A stretch of 36,632 bases of DNA from Chloroflexota bacterium. GTDB taxonomy: Bacteria; Chloroflexota; Chloroflexia; Thermomicrobiales; JADLAZ01. The stretch spans positions 1 through 36,632 of the forward strand of contig JADLAZ010000291.1 in the NCBI GenBank assembly GCA_020849725.1, read 5' to 3'. The notes beneath the pieces were generated by a model that saw only the letters and a program-made list of their open reading frames with translations, did no database searches and was not told the origin of the DNA. Of the stretch, positions 1-9,570 are shown piece after piece. Position numbers and translations under genes: made by a program. How positions within the stretch are numbered: position 1 is the stretch's first letter; each line of letters begins with the position of its first letter.

Positions 1-3
1 CGC

Positions 4-768
4 ATGCCGGCCTGGTCCTGGACTCGAAGCGACGATCACGGCCTGCACACGATCGTCGTGGGTGGCCGGCGCGTCCGGTATCTGGAGCGCGGCGCGGGCG
101 AGCCAGTGGTGCTGGTGCATGGCCTCGGTGGCTCGTGGCGCTGGTGGTTGCGCAACATCGATGCCCTGGCCGAGCGCCACCGGGTGTACGCGCTGGACCT
201 CGGCCGGCGCGAGCACTGGCACCGCGGCCACACACGGGTCCGGCCGGCAGAAGCGGCGATGGTCCTGACCGGCTGGCTCGACACGGTCGGTCTGGCGCGG
301 GCGCATCTGGTCGGCCACTCGCTGGGTGGCTCGATGGCGATGCGGCTAGCGGCGATGCACCCGGAGCGGGTCGGGCGGCTGGTGCTAGTCGATGCAGCCG
401 GCTTGCTGCACGGGGCGAGTCTGCTGGGTCTGACGGCGCGGGCGCTCGGCCCGGCGCCAGAGCGCGCACTGGAGTTCCGGCGCATGGTCGTGGCGGACAC
501 GCTGCGGACGAACCCACTGGTGGTGCTGCAGACGGCGCGCGACATGGTGCGCGACGACCTCGCCGACCAGCTGTCGCGCATCGTCGCCCCGACGCTGATC
601 GTCTGGGGGGGGCGCGACCACGTGGTGCCGGTAGCGGACGCCTATACTTTGCGGGACCGCATCGCCGGCGCGCGGCTGCTGGTCGTACCACATGCCGGCC
701 ACAATCCGATGTACCATCACGCCGGGACGTTCAATCGAGTCGTGCTGGACTTCCTGGCGGGTCGCTGA
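4..768 (+). CDS. alpha/beta hydrolase fold protein
   Basis: This 254-residue protein has the alpha/beta-hydrolase layout. The oxyanion-hole motif HGLGGSW lies near residue 40, the nucleophile elbow GHSLGGS near residue 104, a candidate acid Asp in WGGRDHVVP near residue 205, and the catalytic His in PHAGHNP near residue 232. All three triad positions are present, so it is probably active as an esterase, lipase or C-C bond hydrolase. The substrate cannot be read from the sequence. The ATG lies three bases from the window edge, so no ribosome binding site can be checked and the true start could be upstream. The N-terminus (TIVVGGRRVRYLERG) does look like the normal first strand of the family. 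The next gene follows after 78 bases on the same strand. Confidence 0.85.
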   Translation: MPAWSWTRSDDHGLHTIVVGGRRVRYLERGAGEPVVLVHGLGGSWRWWLRNIDALAERHRVYALDLGRREHWHRGHTRVRPAEAAMVLTGWLDTVGLARAHLVGHSLGGSMAMRLAAMHPERVGRLVLVDAAGLLHGASLLGLTARALGPAPERALEFRRMVVADTLRTNPLVVLQTARDMVRDDLADQLSRIVAPTLIVWGGRDHVVPVADAYTLRDRIAGARLLVVPHAGHNPMYHHAGTFNRVVLDFLAGR

Positions 769-846
769 CTCCGATCCGGTGTATCATCGGTGTGACGCGT
801 GCCGGTGGTGGCCGCGCCTGGTGGCGGCGCGATGGGAGGATACGGC

Positions 847-1476
847 ATGGCAGCGCCAGAGCGGCTGGTGGGCGTCCACGCTGATACCCTCTACGGGCGC
901 GTGCTGCCGGCGGTGCGCGGCCACATCGGTATTCGCAGCGGCGACCTCGTGGCGCTAGCGCGCGAGTACGGCCTCCAGCCCCCTACCGGTGACCCGGCCG
1001 CGCGCGGCCCGGAGTGGGTGGCGCTGATCGAGGAGCTGGCCGGGGTGACGCCGCTGGCGAGTGTCACGCAGCCGCCACGCCTGATGCCGGTGCTGCGCGA
1101 TCTGACTGATCTGGTCGAGGGGTCGATCGCGCCGGTCGCCTGGTGGCAGCGGCTGATCGGCGGCGGCGCGGCGCGGCCGGTGGCTGATGCGCAGCGTGAT
1201 CAGCTGCACGCGCTGCTGACGAAGCTGACGAGTGACATGCCGGCGCCACCGGAGCTAGCCCGCCCACTGCTGGGCCGTCTCGACGGACTGCTGACCGAGG
1301 CCGAAACGAACGAGTTAGCAGATCGGCTGAGCCAGGTCGGGCGGGAGACATGGGTCGCCTGGGGCGCCGGCGGCGTCAGCAGCGATGTCTGGCCTGCCTG
1401 CTACGATGTCCTGTCGGCGGCAGCCCAGGAGGCCGTGGCGCGCGATCTTGGCCTGTTGTACGGCGCGGGCTACTGA
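847..1476 (+). CDS. hypothetical protein, mostly helical
   Basis: I do not recognise this 209-residue protein. The ATG at 847 is chosen because GGGAGGA sits at 834-840, six bases ahead; an in-frame GTG at 799 has no such site. The sequence is soluble, without a signal peptide or membrane segment, and mostly amphipathic helices (for example QRDQLHALLTKLTSDM and ETNELADRLSQVGRET). Three Trp residues cluster near the centre and C-terminus. A weak TATCAT at 782-787 could serve as a -10 element, but no -35 is visible. It follows the hydrolase by 78 bases and faces the convergent histidine kinase, whose stop is eight bases beyond its own. It may be co-transcribed with the hydrolase. Confidence 0.7.
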   Translation: MAAPERLVGVHADTLYGRVLPAVRGHIGIRSGDLVALAREYGLQPPTGDPAARGPEWVALIEELAGVTPLASVTQPPRLMPVLRDLTDLVEGSIAPVAWWQRLIGGGAARPVADAQRDQLHALLTKLTSDMPAPPELARPLLGRLDGLLTEAETNELADRLSQVGRETWVAWGAGGVSSDVWPACYDVLSAAAQEAVARDLGLLYGAGY

Positions 1477-1484
1477 GCGCGCGG

Positions 1485-3107
1485 TCAGGTCGCACAGGGC
1501 AGGCTGAACGAGAAGGCACTGCCCTTACCCGGCAAGCTGTCGACCCACAGGTGGCCGCCATGGGCCTCCACCAGATGGCGCGAGAGGTAGAGGCCCAGGC
1601 CCACGCCGCTCGTCGGGCTACTGACATCGTCGACGCGGTGAAAGCGCTCGAACACCCGATCGATCTGGTTGACCGGAATGCCCGGGCCGTCATCGGCAAC
1701 CGTGATGACGATGGCCGCCGGCTCTGTCCGCGCTTGCACCATCACATGGCCGCCCGTCGGCACATATTTGCCAGCATTCTCCAGGAGATTGCGCAGCACC
1801 TGCTCGATGCGGTCGGGGTCACCCTCGACCGGCGGCAGCGTGCCGCCCGGCTGCATCGTGACGGTCAGACCCGCCAGCTTGGGCGCCATCGCCTCGACGA
1901 CCCGGCGCAGCAGCGGCTCGATGAGGAACGGCTCGGTTTCCAGCCGCAGGCGCCCGGCGCGGATGCGCGACAGGTCCAGCACGTTGCCGACGAGCCGCAT
2001 CAGCCGCTCTGACTCGCCGGCGATGTCGCCGAGCAGGCTGTCGAGTGTCGCCTCGTCCAACTGGCGATGGTGGCGCAGCAGCGTCAGCGCGCCGCCGTGG
2101 ATCGTCGTAAGCGGCGTGCGCAACTCGTGCGACACCAGCGACAGGAAATCATCCTTGAGTTGGTCAGCCTCCTTGAAGGCCGTGATATCGCGGAAGACGG
2201 CGACGCCACCGGTGACGCGGCCATCGCTGTCGAGCAGCGGCGCGGTATTGGAGAGGATCGTCCGCCGCTGACCGTCGGTCAGGTGCATCGTCACTTCGAT
2301 ATCGTGCAGCACCACGGCATCGCGCATGGCCACATCCAACGGCAGGTGGCCGACAGGATACTTCAGACCGTCCGGGCGGGCAAAGGCGGTGACGCGCGTG
2401 AAGGGCATGCCGAACTCGTTGAGGTCCGGCGCCAGATCCCCAAACAGAACCCGGCCAGCGGCATTGATCATCACGCGCCGGCCCTGCTCGTCGGCGATGA
2501 CGACGGCGCTGGGGATGCTGTCGATGATACCTTGCAACTGGCGCCGCTGCGCGTCGGCACGCTGATACTGCCGGTGCATCGAGGCGTAGAGCTGGGCGTT
2601 AGCGATGGCGACAGCCGCCTGGGCCGCCAACATCGATACCAGCCACTCATCGTCAGCGGTGAACTCCGTCGCGCCGATCTTGTCCGTCAGATACAGGTCG
2701 CCCAGCACCCGGTCCTGAAAGACGAGCGGCGTGCCCAGCAGATTCGTCATCGTGGGATGGTGCGGTGGAAACCCACTGGAGCGCGGGTCAGCGGCGATAT
2801 TCGACACGCGCAGCGTGGCCCGCTCGCGGATGAGCACGCCCAGCAGGCCGCGGCCGTGAGGCAAGGGACCGATCGCCGCGCGCTGCTCGGCGGTGATGCC
2901 GCTTGTCCAGAAGTCGGTGATCCGGCCACTGTCGTCGGCGACGCCTAGCGCCGCGTAGCGCGCGCCGATGAGGCTGCGCGCCAGGTCAACGATGCGCTGC
3001 AGCACCGTGTCGACCGACAGATCAGCCGCGATCGCCAGCGAGGCTTCGTGCAGTGCCCCCAGCTGGTGGCGTGTCAGGTCCGGCGCCGACTCACTCGCGT
3101 CCGTCAC
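1485..3107 (-). CDS. GAF-PAS sensor histidine kinase
   Basis: This is a 540-residue soluble sensor kinase of a two-component system. It has an N-terminal GAF domain (about 10-175), a PAS domain (about 185-310), a HisKA domain whose SHELRTP box places the phospho-accepting His near residue 327, and a C-terminal HATPase. The HATPase shows NLLENAGKY (N box), DDGPGIP (G1) and GVGLGLYLS (G2), so it should be active. No membrane segment is present, so the signal is probably cytoplasmic: a small ligand, redox state or cofactor bound by GAF or PAS. GTG at 3107 is preferred over the upstream in-frame start at 3197 because GAAGGAG lies just ahead and the longer N-terminus is low-complexity Ala/Gly. No response regulator is adjacent, so it is an orphan kinase here. 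Confidence 0.9.
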   Translation of the reverse strand: MTDASESAPDLTRHQLGALHEASLAIAADLSVDTVLQRIVDLARSLIGARYAALGVADDSGRITDFWTSGITAEQRAAIGPLPHGRGLLGVLIRERATLRVSNIAADPRSSGFPPHHPTMTNLLGTPLVFQDRVLGDLYLTDKIGATEFTADDEWLVSMLAAQAAVAIANAQLYASMHRQYQRADAQRRQLQGIIDSIPSAVVIADEQGRRVMINAAGRVLFGDLAPDLNEFGMPFTRVTAFARPDGLKYPVGHLPLDVAMRDAVVLHDIEVTMHLTDGQRRTILSNTAPLLDSDGRVTGGVAVFRDITAFKEADQLKDDFLSLVSHELRTPLTTIHGGALTLLRHHRQLDEATLDSLLGDIAGESERLMRLVGNVLDLSRIRAGRLRLETEPFLIEPLLRRVVEAMAPKLAGLTVTMQPGGTLPPVEGDPDRIEQVLRNLLENAGKYVPTGGHVMVQARTEPAAIVITVADDGPGIPVNQIDRVFERFHRVDDVSSPTSGVGLGLYLSRHLVEAHGGHLWVDSLPGKGSAFSFSLPCAT

Positions 3108-3168
3108 CTTGGCTCCTTCGCCGGCCGGCCCGGCGCGCGCCGCAGCGGCCACACCCCCTAACATTGGC

Positions 3169-3197
3169 AGTCTAGCGGCCGTTACGGAGAGCAGCAA
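3169..3197 (-). promoter_or_regulatory. possible promoter of the GAF-PAS kinase gene
   Basis: On the minus strand TTGCTG (3192-3197) is followed after exactly 17 bases by TAGACT (3169-3174). This places a start site near 3160, about 50 bases ahead of the GTG. The match to consensus is partial, so this is tentative. Confidence 0.3.
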
Positions 3198-3337
3198 GGC
3201 GCGCGCCGCGCGGTGACAAAGCCGGCTCGCGCCGCGTTGAAGGAGATGGGGAGGCCGGTGCGGTTGCGACCGCCCGTCCCGCTCGTTACGATTGAGCCGA
3301 ATCGTCCGGTTGGACGCACGCCGCCGCGGAGCGATGA

Positions 3338-5041
3338 GTGCGGCAGACAGTCTGGCAGGCCAGAGCTACATCGACGATTGGCCCACTTGGGCGGCCGGCA
3401 GCGCCGGTGCGCCTGGTCGTCGCGCCGTGGCTGACGCACCCGGCCACGTGGCTGCTGGCCTGCCTGCTGGTCGTCTACGGCCTGGGTCTGGTGGCCTTCA
3501 CGGTGCGTCTCGACGACTTCACGATGCGCCTGGCCGACTTCCTCAACCACATCGAGCTGGCTCGTCGCCTGGCCGACGGCAAGGTGGAGGTCAACGGCTT
3601 CTACCCTGTCGGCTATCCCCTGGCGCTGGCAGCGATGTTCCGGCTGACCGGCGACATCTTCCTGGCCGGCAAAGTGCTGTCCGGCGTGGCCGCGCTGGTG
3701 GCGATCGCCGCAGTCTACTACAGTGTCGAAGCAGTGCTCGGGCGAGACGAATGGCTCCTGGCCCTGCTGGCGGCCATCACCGCCGGCCTCAGTCCAGTGT
3801 TCCTGCAGTACGCGACGACGCCGGGCACCGACATGCCGCACGTGGCGCTCATGCTGCTGTCTGTGCTGGGCGTGCTGCGCGCCGTCGGGTCCTCGCACCC
3901 GGAACGGTGGCTGGTGATGGCCGGGCTGGCGGGCGGCGTGTCCTATCTGGTGCGCTACACCTCAACGCTGCTGATCGCGGCGCTGGTGCTCTGGGTTCTC
4001 ATCTGGAAGCCGTTTCCTGGTCGCCAGCGGAACATGCTCATCACCTATGGCTTGGCCTTCGGCATTGGCGCGGCGCCGCAACTCGTGCTGAGTGTCCTCC
4101 AACACGGGACGCCGTTCTACACGACGACGCTGGCGAAAAACGTGTGGGTCGGCATCTATGGCGGCCCCCAACCCGAGCCAATCTGGGGCCGCGTGGCCGA
4201 TGCGGTGTCGCTCGAGTCGGTCATCAGTTTCGACCTGTGGCGCTTCCTGGCCAGCTGGGCCGTCAATGCTACCCAACCGGTCATCGTCAACGACCTGGCC
4301 GATGTCATCGCCATCCTAGTTGGCCTGGCCACCGGCTGGACGCTGCCGGTGTCGCTGACCGTGGCCGTGGCCGGCGTGCTGCCAAAGGTCCTCAAGGTGC
4401 TGGCGATTGCCGGCCTGTTCCTCCTGGCTCTGCGCGGCGATGGGTCGCGTCAGACCGAGGCGCGCGGCGGCTTCCTGATGCTATTCACGGTGCTGTTTGT
4501 GTCGGCGACGGCGATGGCGTTCATCACCGACCGCCACTTGTTGGTGGCGGCGCCGCTGCTGACCATCGCCGGCTTTGGCGCGCTCGGCATATTGGGCACG
4601 CCGCGGGGGGCGCTGGCGATCGGCTCCCTGACGGTGCTGCTGCTGGCTTTGCACCTCGTCTATAACGATTATCCGACTCGCTGGATGATCGGCTACGACC
4701 ACGGTCGCCAGGCGACCGAGCGCCTGCGCGTGTTCGATCCGCACCCGACCGAGGTCATGAGCAGCAACTGGGTCTTCTACGATTACAACTCGCCATGGCG
4801 GGCGAAGTACGTCCACATCCCCGTCTATATCGACAGCGTGCCGACGCTGATCGACGACATGCGTCGGCGCGGCGTTCGCTACCTCATCTTCGACCGCAAT
4901 GCCGGGCGGGCGGAGTGGCCGGGATTGCTGCCACTGCTGAACCTGGAGCAGCCGCCGGCCGGACTGCGGCCGATCGGCCCGGCAATCTACTCACGTGAGT
5001 GGCCCCCCAACGAGATCGTGGTCTACCGCCTGACCGAGTAG
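3338..5041 (+). CDS. polytopic membrane glycosyltransferase, PMT/ArnT (GT39/GT83)-like
   Basis: This 567-residue protein has about ten or more hydrophobic segments (for example WLLACLLVVYGLGLVAF, ALVAIAAVYYSV, LLIAALVLWVLIW). A charged loop after the first segment contains DDFTMRLADF. That layout is typical of membrane glycosyltransferases that use polyprenyl-phosphate sugars, in which an Asp in the first extracytoplasmic loop is catalytic. The C-terminal about 130 residues are hydrophilic (MSSNWVFYDYNSPWRAKYVHIP) and probably lie outside the membrane. The start is taken as GTG at 3338, with GGAG at 3328-3331; the nearby ATG at 3334 is in another frame. The role would be adding sugar to a lipid, glycan or protein at the outer face. 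No glycan cluster surrounds it, so the acceptor is unknown. Confidence 0.75.
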   Translation: MRQTVWQARATSTIGPLGRPAAPVRLVVAPWLTHPATWLLACLLVVYGLGLVAFTVRLDDFTMRLADFLNHIELARRLADGKVEVNGFYPVGYPLALAAMFRLTGDIFLAGKVLSGVAALVAIAAVYYSVEAVLGRDEWLLALLAAITAGLSPVFLQYATTPGTDMPHVALMLLSVLGVLRAVGSSHPERWLVMAGLAGGVSYLVRYTSTLLIAALVLWVLIWKPFPGRQRNMLITYGLAFGIGAAPQLVLSVLQHGTPFYTTTLAKNVWVGIYGGPQPEPIWGRVADAVSLESVISFDLWRFLASWAVNATQPVIVNDLADVIAILVGLATGWTLPVSLTVAVAGVLPKVLKVLAIAGLFLLALRGDGSRQTEARGGFLMLFTVLFVSATAMAFITDRHLLVAAPLLTIAGFGALGILGTPRGALAIGSLTVLLLALHLVYNDYPTRWMIGYDHGRQATERLRVFDPHPTEVMSSNWVFYDYNSPWRAKYVHIPVYIDSVPTLIDDMRRRGVRYLIFDRNAGRAEWPGLLPLLNLEQPPAGLRPIGPAIYSREWPPNEIVVYRLTE

Positions 5042-5266
5042 CCCGCCCCAGCGGTCCCACCTGGACGACGGCGCCAGCGCCAGGACCGCCACGCGCGGCC
5101 GGTCGGGGCTTCAGGTGTCGTGCGAGCGGCCGATACGAGTCGTGAATACGATGGCCCGGGACTTGCGTACGAAGAGTCAGACCTGCCGTGACCCCAATCG
5201 CGGGCCTGGCCATCGTTCGTTCGTTTGACTGAGACACGCGGCGCCTGGTGGGTGAGGAGAGGGACC
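5042..5266. other. intergenic region without recognisable gene
   Basis: These 225 bases separate the glycosyltransferase from the small protein that follows. I see no convincing ORF, RNA or terminator. A GTTC-type short tandem (GTTCGTTCGTTTG) lies at about 5214-5227, and a GAGGAGAGGG ribosome binding site ends the region. Confidence 0.5.
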
Positions 5267-5629
5267 ATGACCGAACTGACACGTCATCGCCGCTCCCGGC
5301 CGCAGTCGCTGTCAGCGCCGGAATTGATCGCACGCTACGAGCGCGCGATTCATGATGCCGTGGAGGCGACGCTGGTCCTGGGGCTGCAAGCGAGCCATGC
5401 TTCCCCGGCCACGCGCGAGCGGGTCGCGGCCACCTGGCGCGAGCCGCTGACGATCGTGGCCGCCGAGGCGCTCAGCCGCCAGTTGGCGGGCAAGGCGGCC
5501 GGCGGTCGCGGCGCTGGCTGCGATCCGTCCGGGTTGCGACGGATCATGCGCGTCTACGCGCCGCTGGTGACGACGGCCGCGTGCGCCGAGCAGATGGCCG
5601 AGCCGCCAAATTTCGTCGCCGCCGACTGA
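5267..5629 (+). CDS. hypothetical protein (120 aa)
   Basis: An unrecognised 120-residue soluble protein. ATG at 5267 is chosen because GAGGAGAGGG directly precedes it; the in-frame start at 5225 lacks a site. The N-terminus is basic (RHRRSRPQSL). It is followed by a helical stretch with the sequence ELIARYERAIHDAVEATLVLG. The C-terminus carries MRVYAPLVTTAACAEQMA, including one of only two Cys. No signal peptide, membrane segment or known motif is visible. The gene stands alone on the plus strand, convergent with the epimerase-like gene whose stop is about 20 bases away. Confidence 0.6.
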   Translation: MTELTRHRRSRPQSLSAPELIARYERAIHDAVEATLVLGLQASHASPATRERVAATWREPLTIVAAEALSRQLAGKAAGGRGAGCDPSGLRRIMRVYAPLVTTAACAEQMAEPPNFVAAD

Positions 5630-5650
5630 GCCTGGCGTCAGTCGCCCATC

Positions 5651-6646
5651 CTACGCCAGCACCGTGCCGTCGAGCGTCACACCGCGGACGGTGCCGACCT
5701 GGCCGATGGCGAGGGTGAGGCTCCAGGTGAGCCGGCCGTACGCCGGCAGCACGGAGGCTCGGCCATAGCGAGCGGCCACATCGGGCCGGTCCATGGCCGC
5801 CGTGGCCGGCTCCAGCGCGGCGTGGTAGTGGCCGCCGTAGCCGCCCTCAGTGACCCAGATGCCGAGGTACGGCACCGTGTCAGCCGTCCAGGCGAAGCCC
5901 AGCGCCTCGCCGGTGTCAGTGTGATGCAGCGCCGCCCAGCCAGCGGCCACCCGGCCGTCGACCCAGTACTTGTCAGCCCGCCCGAGGCTGGACGGGCCGA
6001 TGACATCGAGCCGGCTGCGTCCGCCATCGGTTGTCGTCATCTCCGGCCAGTCGCCATAGGCGCCATAGCCGGCAAAGCGGGCGCTGCCGGGAAAAGTGTT
6101 GACGACGCGCGTCGTGCCGGGCGGCAGCACGATGCGGGTGGCCTCGGTGCAGGCACACAGTGGATGCGCCGCCCACAGGACGTGCAAGGCCTCGCCGGCC
6201 AGGTTGGTAGCGGTGTAGTCAGTGCGCACCGCGCTCGCGCCGACGAGCGCCAGCCGCTTCTCGAGCCGGTAGGGCAGCCGCCAGCCATGCACGCTGGCGA
6301 CGAGCGTGTCGTCGACGGCTTCGCACTGCCAGGGCACCGCCCACACCTCGCCATGGTCCGGGAGCAGTGTGCCGTCCCAGACACCGCCGGTATAGCGGCA
6401 GGCGTCGATCGTCGGGAACATCTCGTCAAAGCCGCTCAGGTCATAGTCACCGAAGGACGCCCCATAGGGCGGCTGAGGCAGCACCGGCCAGTCGGCTCGC
6501 TGGTAGAGCAACTCGCGGCCGGTGCGGCGATGCACGAGGGAGGCCATCTTCGCTCCCAGGTTCGGCAGCAGGACCACTTCCACGGCGTCATTGCGCAGCA
6601 CCCAACTGCGCTGGCCTTTGAACTCACTGATCGAGATGACGGCCAT
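5651..6646 (-). CDS. aldose 1-epimerase-like protein
   Basis: This 331-residue protein resembles the galactose-mutarotase/aldose-epimerase superfamily. Its N-terminal strand pattern (SWVLRNDAVEVVLLPNLGAK, then MASLVHRRTGRELLY) is typical of that beta-sandwich. SGFDEMFPTIDACRY and WAAHPLCA are in the right places for the substrate-binding and catalytic-His motifs. The expected role is interconversion of sugar anomers or binding of a related hexose; the substrate is not certain. ATG at 6646 is preferred to the upstream start at 6706 because GAGGAG lies about six bases ahead and the extra 20 residues are low-complexity. It lies 37 bases downstream of polyphosphate kinase on the same strand, so it is probably the last gene of that operon. 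Confidence 0.75.
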   Translation of the reverse strand: MAVISISEFKGQRSWVLRNDAVEVVLLPNLGAKMASLVHRRTGRELLYQRADWPVLPQPPYGASFGDYDLSGFDEMFPTIDACRYTGGVWDGTLLPDHGEVWAVPWQCEAVDDTLVASVHGWRLPYRLEKRLALVGASAVRTDYTATNLAGEALHVLWAAHPLCACTEATRIVLPPGTTRVVNTFPGSARFAGYGAYGDWPEMTTTDGGRSRLDVIGPSSLGRADKYWVDGRVAAGWAALHHTDTGEALGFAWTADTVPYLGIWVTEGGYGGHYHAALEPATAAMDRPDVAARYGRASVLPAYGRLTWSLTLAIGQVGTVRGVTLDGTVLA

Positions 6647-6683
6647 GCGTTGCTCCTCGCTCCTCTTCCCGCTGGTCGGTCCG

Positions 6684-8864
6684 CTAGCTGCCGGCCGCGA
6701 CGGCATGGTCGGTGTTGTCGGCCCGGTCGGTTGCCGGCAGCGGTGTGCCGGTCGGATGCGTCATGAACCAGCGCTGGCTATCGACGGGCTCCTCGCCCGG
6801 AGCCGGACGTAGCCGGACGTAGCTGCCGTCGGCGCACAGGGCGCGTGCCTTCGTCGTGTCGCGCAGTTGCACCTCCAGCAGGCCGTCTCGCACGCCGGCG
6901 CGAAGGGTCGGGTCTGCGACGGGAAAGACGACCTCGACGCGACGGTCGAGGTTGCGCGGCATCAGGTCGGCGCTGCCGAGATAGACCTCGTCGTCGCCAC
7001 CGTTGCGGAAGTAGTAGATGCGGCTGTGCTCGAGGAAGCGGCCGACGATGCTGATGACGCGCGTGCGCTCGGAGATGCCGGGAATGCCGGGCCGCAGGCA
7101 GCAGATGCCGCGCACCAGCAGGTCGACGACAACGCCGGCCTGTGCGGCGCGGTAGAGCGCGCGAATCATCTCGCCGTCGATGAGCTGGTTCATCTTAAAG
7201 ATCAGTCGAGCCGGCACGCCGCTCTGGGCGTGCGCGATCTCGCGCTCGATCAACTCGGTCAGGCGCTGGCGCAGGTTGATCGGCGACACCAGCAGCGTCT
7301 GGTAGTCGCGCTTATCGGAGTAGCCGGTCAGGTAGTTGAAGACCTCGGACGCTTCGGCGCCGACCTCCGGCCGGCTGGTCAGGATGCCAAGGTCGGTGTA
7401 AACGCGCGCCGTCTGATCGTTGTAGTTGCCGGTGCCGAGGTGGCAGTAGCGCCGAACGCCGTCACGGTCGCGCCGCACAACCAGCGCGACCTTGCAGTGG
7501 GTCTTCAGGCCCGGCAGGCCGTAGGCGACGTGGACACCGTGCGCCTCCAGCGCCTTGGCCCAACCGATGTTGTTCTCTTCATCGAAGCGTGCCTTCAACT
7601 CGACCAGCACCGCCACTTGGGTGTCATCATCGCGCGCGCCCTGCAGCGACTCGACGATGGGCGAGTTCTGCCCGACCCGGTAGAGGGTTTGCTTGATGGC
7701 CAGGACGTTGGGGTCGCGTGCGGCAGCCTTGACCAGATCGATGACCGGGGCGAACGAGTCGTACGGATGGTGGAGCAGGATATCCTGGCGGCGCAGGATG
7801 TCGAAGATACCGTCGCCACTGGCCGGGATAACCGGCACCCGCGGCGCCAACGGTGGATCCCGCAGGTCGGGCCGGTCGAGCTTCAACAAGCCCATCAGTT
7901 CGCCCAGGCCGAGCGGGCCGTCCAGGGTGTACAGGTCATCCGGGTTGACGTCGAGGCGCTCGGCCAGCCAGAGGCAGTACTCGTGCGGCATCGAGCGGTC
8001 GACGGTGAGGCGCGAGACAAACCCAAACGGGCGCAAGCGCAGGCTCGCGGTCACACTCTCGAGGAGGTCGCTGGCTTCGTCCTCCTGGATCTCCATATCG
8101 GCATTGCGCGTCACCCGGAATGGAAAGGTGGCGACAATCTCCTTGCCGGCGAATAGCGACTGCACGTTCGCGGCGACGACCTGCTCCAGCCAGACGAAGG
8201 CGACTGGCTGGTGGCCGCTGTCGGTGGAGCCTGGCTGGCGCGGCCCTGGCTCGACCGGCACCAGGCGGGGCAGGGAACTCGGCACCTTGACGCGGGCGAA
8301 GCGCTTGCCAGCGCCGTCGGCGATGACGACCAGCAAGCTCAGGCTCAGGTTGGAGATGAATGGAAACCGGTGGCCAGAGTCGACGGCCAGCGGAGTGAGC
8401 ACCGGATAGATCTCCCGCTGGTAGAAGCTGGCCAGGCTCGCCCGCTGGGTCGGGTCCAGTTGATCGTAGTTCAACAGGTGAATGCCCTGCCGCGCCAGCG
8501 CCGGCAGCAGGTCGGTCGTCAGGCACCGGCGCTGCCGCTCCGACAGCAGGTGCACTCGCCGGTTCACCTCGGCCAGCGCTTCACCCGGCGATAGGCCGTC
8601 GTCGCCACGCCGGTCAGCGCCGAGCGCCCGCGCCTGCTTGAGGCCGGCGACGCGGATCATGAAGAACTCATCGGTATTCGTGCTGACGATGGCCAGGAAC
8701 TTGACCCGGTCCAGCAGCGGGTGGCTGGGATCTTCGGCCTCTTCCAGCACCCGATCGTTGAAGCTCAGCCAGCTGAGTTCCTGGTTGATATACAGCGACG
8801 GGTCGGTCAGGCCGCGCGGCTCATCGCCACGCCCGCCACTCGTCGCTGCTGTGATCGTCGCCAT
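6684..8864 (-). CDS. ppk1: polyphosphate kinase 1
   Basis: A full-length PPK1 of 726 residues. It reversibly polymerises the gamma-phosphate of ATP into inorganic polyphosphate, usually at the cytoplasmic membrane. The N-terminal domain starts with LYINQELSWLSFNDRVLEEA and LAIVSTNTDEFFMIRVAGL, both diagnostic. The catalytic half has AIKQTLYRVGQNSPIV, the autophosphorylated His in GLKTHCKVALVVRR, and YLGSADLMPRNLDRRVE near the C-terminus. ATG at 8864 has GGGGAGGTG ahead. It lies 61 bases downstream of a NarL-type response regulator, and the epimerase-like gene follows after 37 bases. This suggests polyphosphate synthesis is transcribed together with a two-component system. Nothing appears broken. 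Confidence 0.97.
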   Translation of the reverse strand: MATITAATSGGRGDEPRGLTDPSLYINQELSWLSFNDRVLEEAEDPSHPLLDRVKFLAIVSTNTDEFFMIRVAGLKQARALGADRRGDDGLSPGEALAEVNRRVHLLSERQRRCLTTDLLPALARQGIHLLNYDQLDPTQRASLASFYQREIYPVLTPLAVDSGHRFPFISNLSLSLLVVIADGAGKRFARVKVPSSLPRLVPVEPGPRQPGSTDSGHQPVAFVWLEQVVAANVQSLFAGKEIVATFPFRVTRNADMEIQEDEASDLLESVTASLRLRPFGFVSRLTVDRSMPHEYCLWLAERLDVNPDDLYTLDGPLGLGELMGLLKLDRPDLRDPPLAPRVPVIPASGDGIFDILRRQDILLHHPYDSFAPVIDLVKAAARDPNVLAIKQTLYRVGQNSPIVESLQGARDDDTQVAVLVELKARFDEENNIGWAKALEAHGVHVAYGLPGLKTHCKVALVVRRDRDGVRRYCHLGTGNYNDQTARVYTDLGILTSRPEVGAEASEVFNYLTGYSDKRDYQTLLVSPINLRQRLTELIEREIAHAQSGVPARLIFKMNQLIDGEMIRALYRAAQAGVVVDLLVRGICCLRPGIPGISERTRVISIVGRFLEHSRIYYFRNGGDDEVYLGSADLMPRNLDRRVEVVFPVADPTLRAGVRDGLLEVQLRDTTKARALCADGSYVRLRPAPGEEPVDSQRWFMTHPTGTPLPATDRADNTDHAVAAGS

Positions 8865-8925
8865 CGCTCACCTCCCCGACGACACCCGGCGCGCTCGTGA
8901 CGGCCCACGTCCGGCTAGGCATGGC

Positions 8926-9570
8926 CTACTGAAACGGAACGATCTTCTCGCGTAAGGCGTAGATGGCCGCCTGCGTCCGGTCGGCCAGGTGGAGCTTGTC
9001 GAGGATGTTGCTAACGTGGGTCTTGACGGTCTTCTCGCTGATGCCGAGGGCCGCACTAATCTCCTTGTTGCTGCGCCCACGCGCGATCTCGCGCAGCACA
9101 TCCAGCTCGCGCTCGCTGAGTGCCTCCAGGACGACCTGGGAATCGCGCGCGGCAAACTCGCGCATCAGCTTGGTGGCAATGCCGGGCGGCAGCGTCGCCT
9201 CGCCCCGCTTGGCGGCGTGGATCGCACCGACGAGGTCCTCGGGGCTGATATCCTTCAGGAGATAGCTGATCGCACCGGCCTTGATGGCGGGAAACAACTT
9301 CTCGTCCTCGCCATAGGAGGTGAGCACGATCACGCGCGTGCCGGGGCTGGCGGCGCAGATCTTCCGCGTCGCCTCGATGCCATCCATGCGTGGCATCACC
9401 AGGTCCAGCAGGACGACATCGGGGGTGAGCGCCTGAGCTAGATCCACGCCGTCCTGACCGTTGCTGGCCTCGCCGACGACCGTCACCCCGTCGGCGACGT
9501 CGAGGAAGGCGCGCAGCCCCTGCCGCACCACGGCGTGATCGTCAACGAGCAGGACGGTTACTGCCTCCAT
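8926..9570 (-). CDS. NarL/FixJ-family response regulator
   Basis: A 214-residue regulator with an N-terminal receiver domain and a C-terminal LuxR-type helix-turn-helix. The receiver has the acidic pair in [12 protein letters not shown], the phospho-accepting Asp in [14 protein letters not shown] near residue 56, the conserved Thr in [10 protein letters not shown] and Lys in YLLKDISP. The output domain has the LuxR signature in [22 protein letters not shown] and [11 protein letters not shown]. It overlaps the preceding histidine kinase gene by 13 bases, so the two are almost certainly a cognate, translationally coupled pair. Its target genes are not evident, although ppk1 lies directly downstream and is a natural candidate. 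Confidence 0.95.
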   Translation of the reverse strand: MEAVTVLLVDDHAVVRQGLRAFLDVADGVTVVGEASNGQDGVDLAQALTPDVVLLDLVMPRMDGIEATRKICAASPGTRVIVLTSYGEDEKLFPAIKAGAISYLLKDISPEDLVGAIHAAKRGEATLPPGIATKLMREFAARDSQVVLEALSERELDVLREIARGRSNKEISAALGISEKTVKTHVSNILDKLHLADRTQAAIYALREKIVPFQ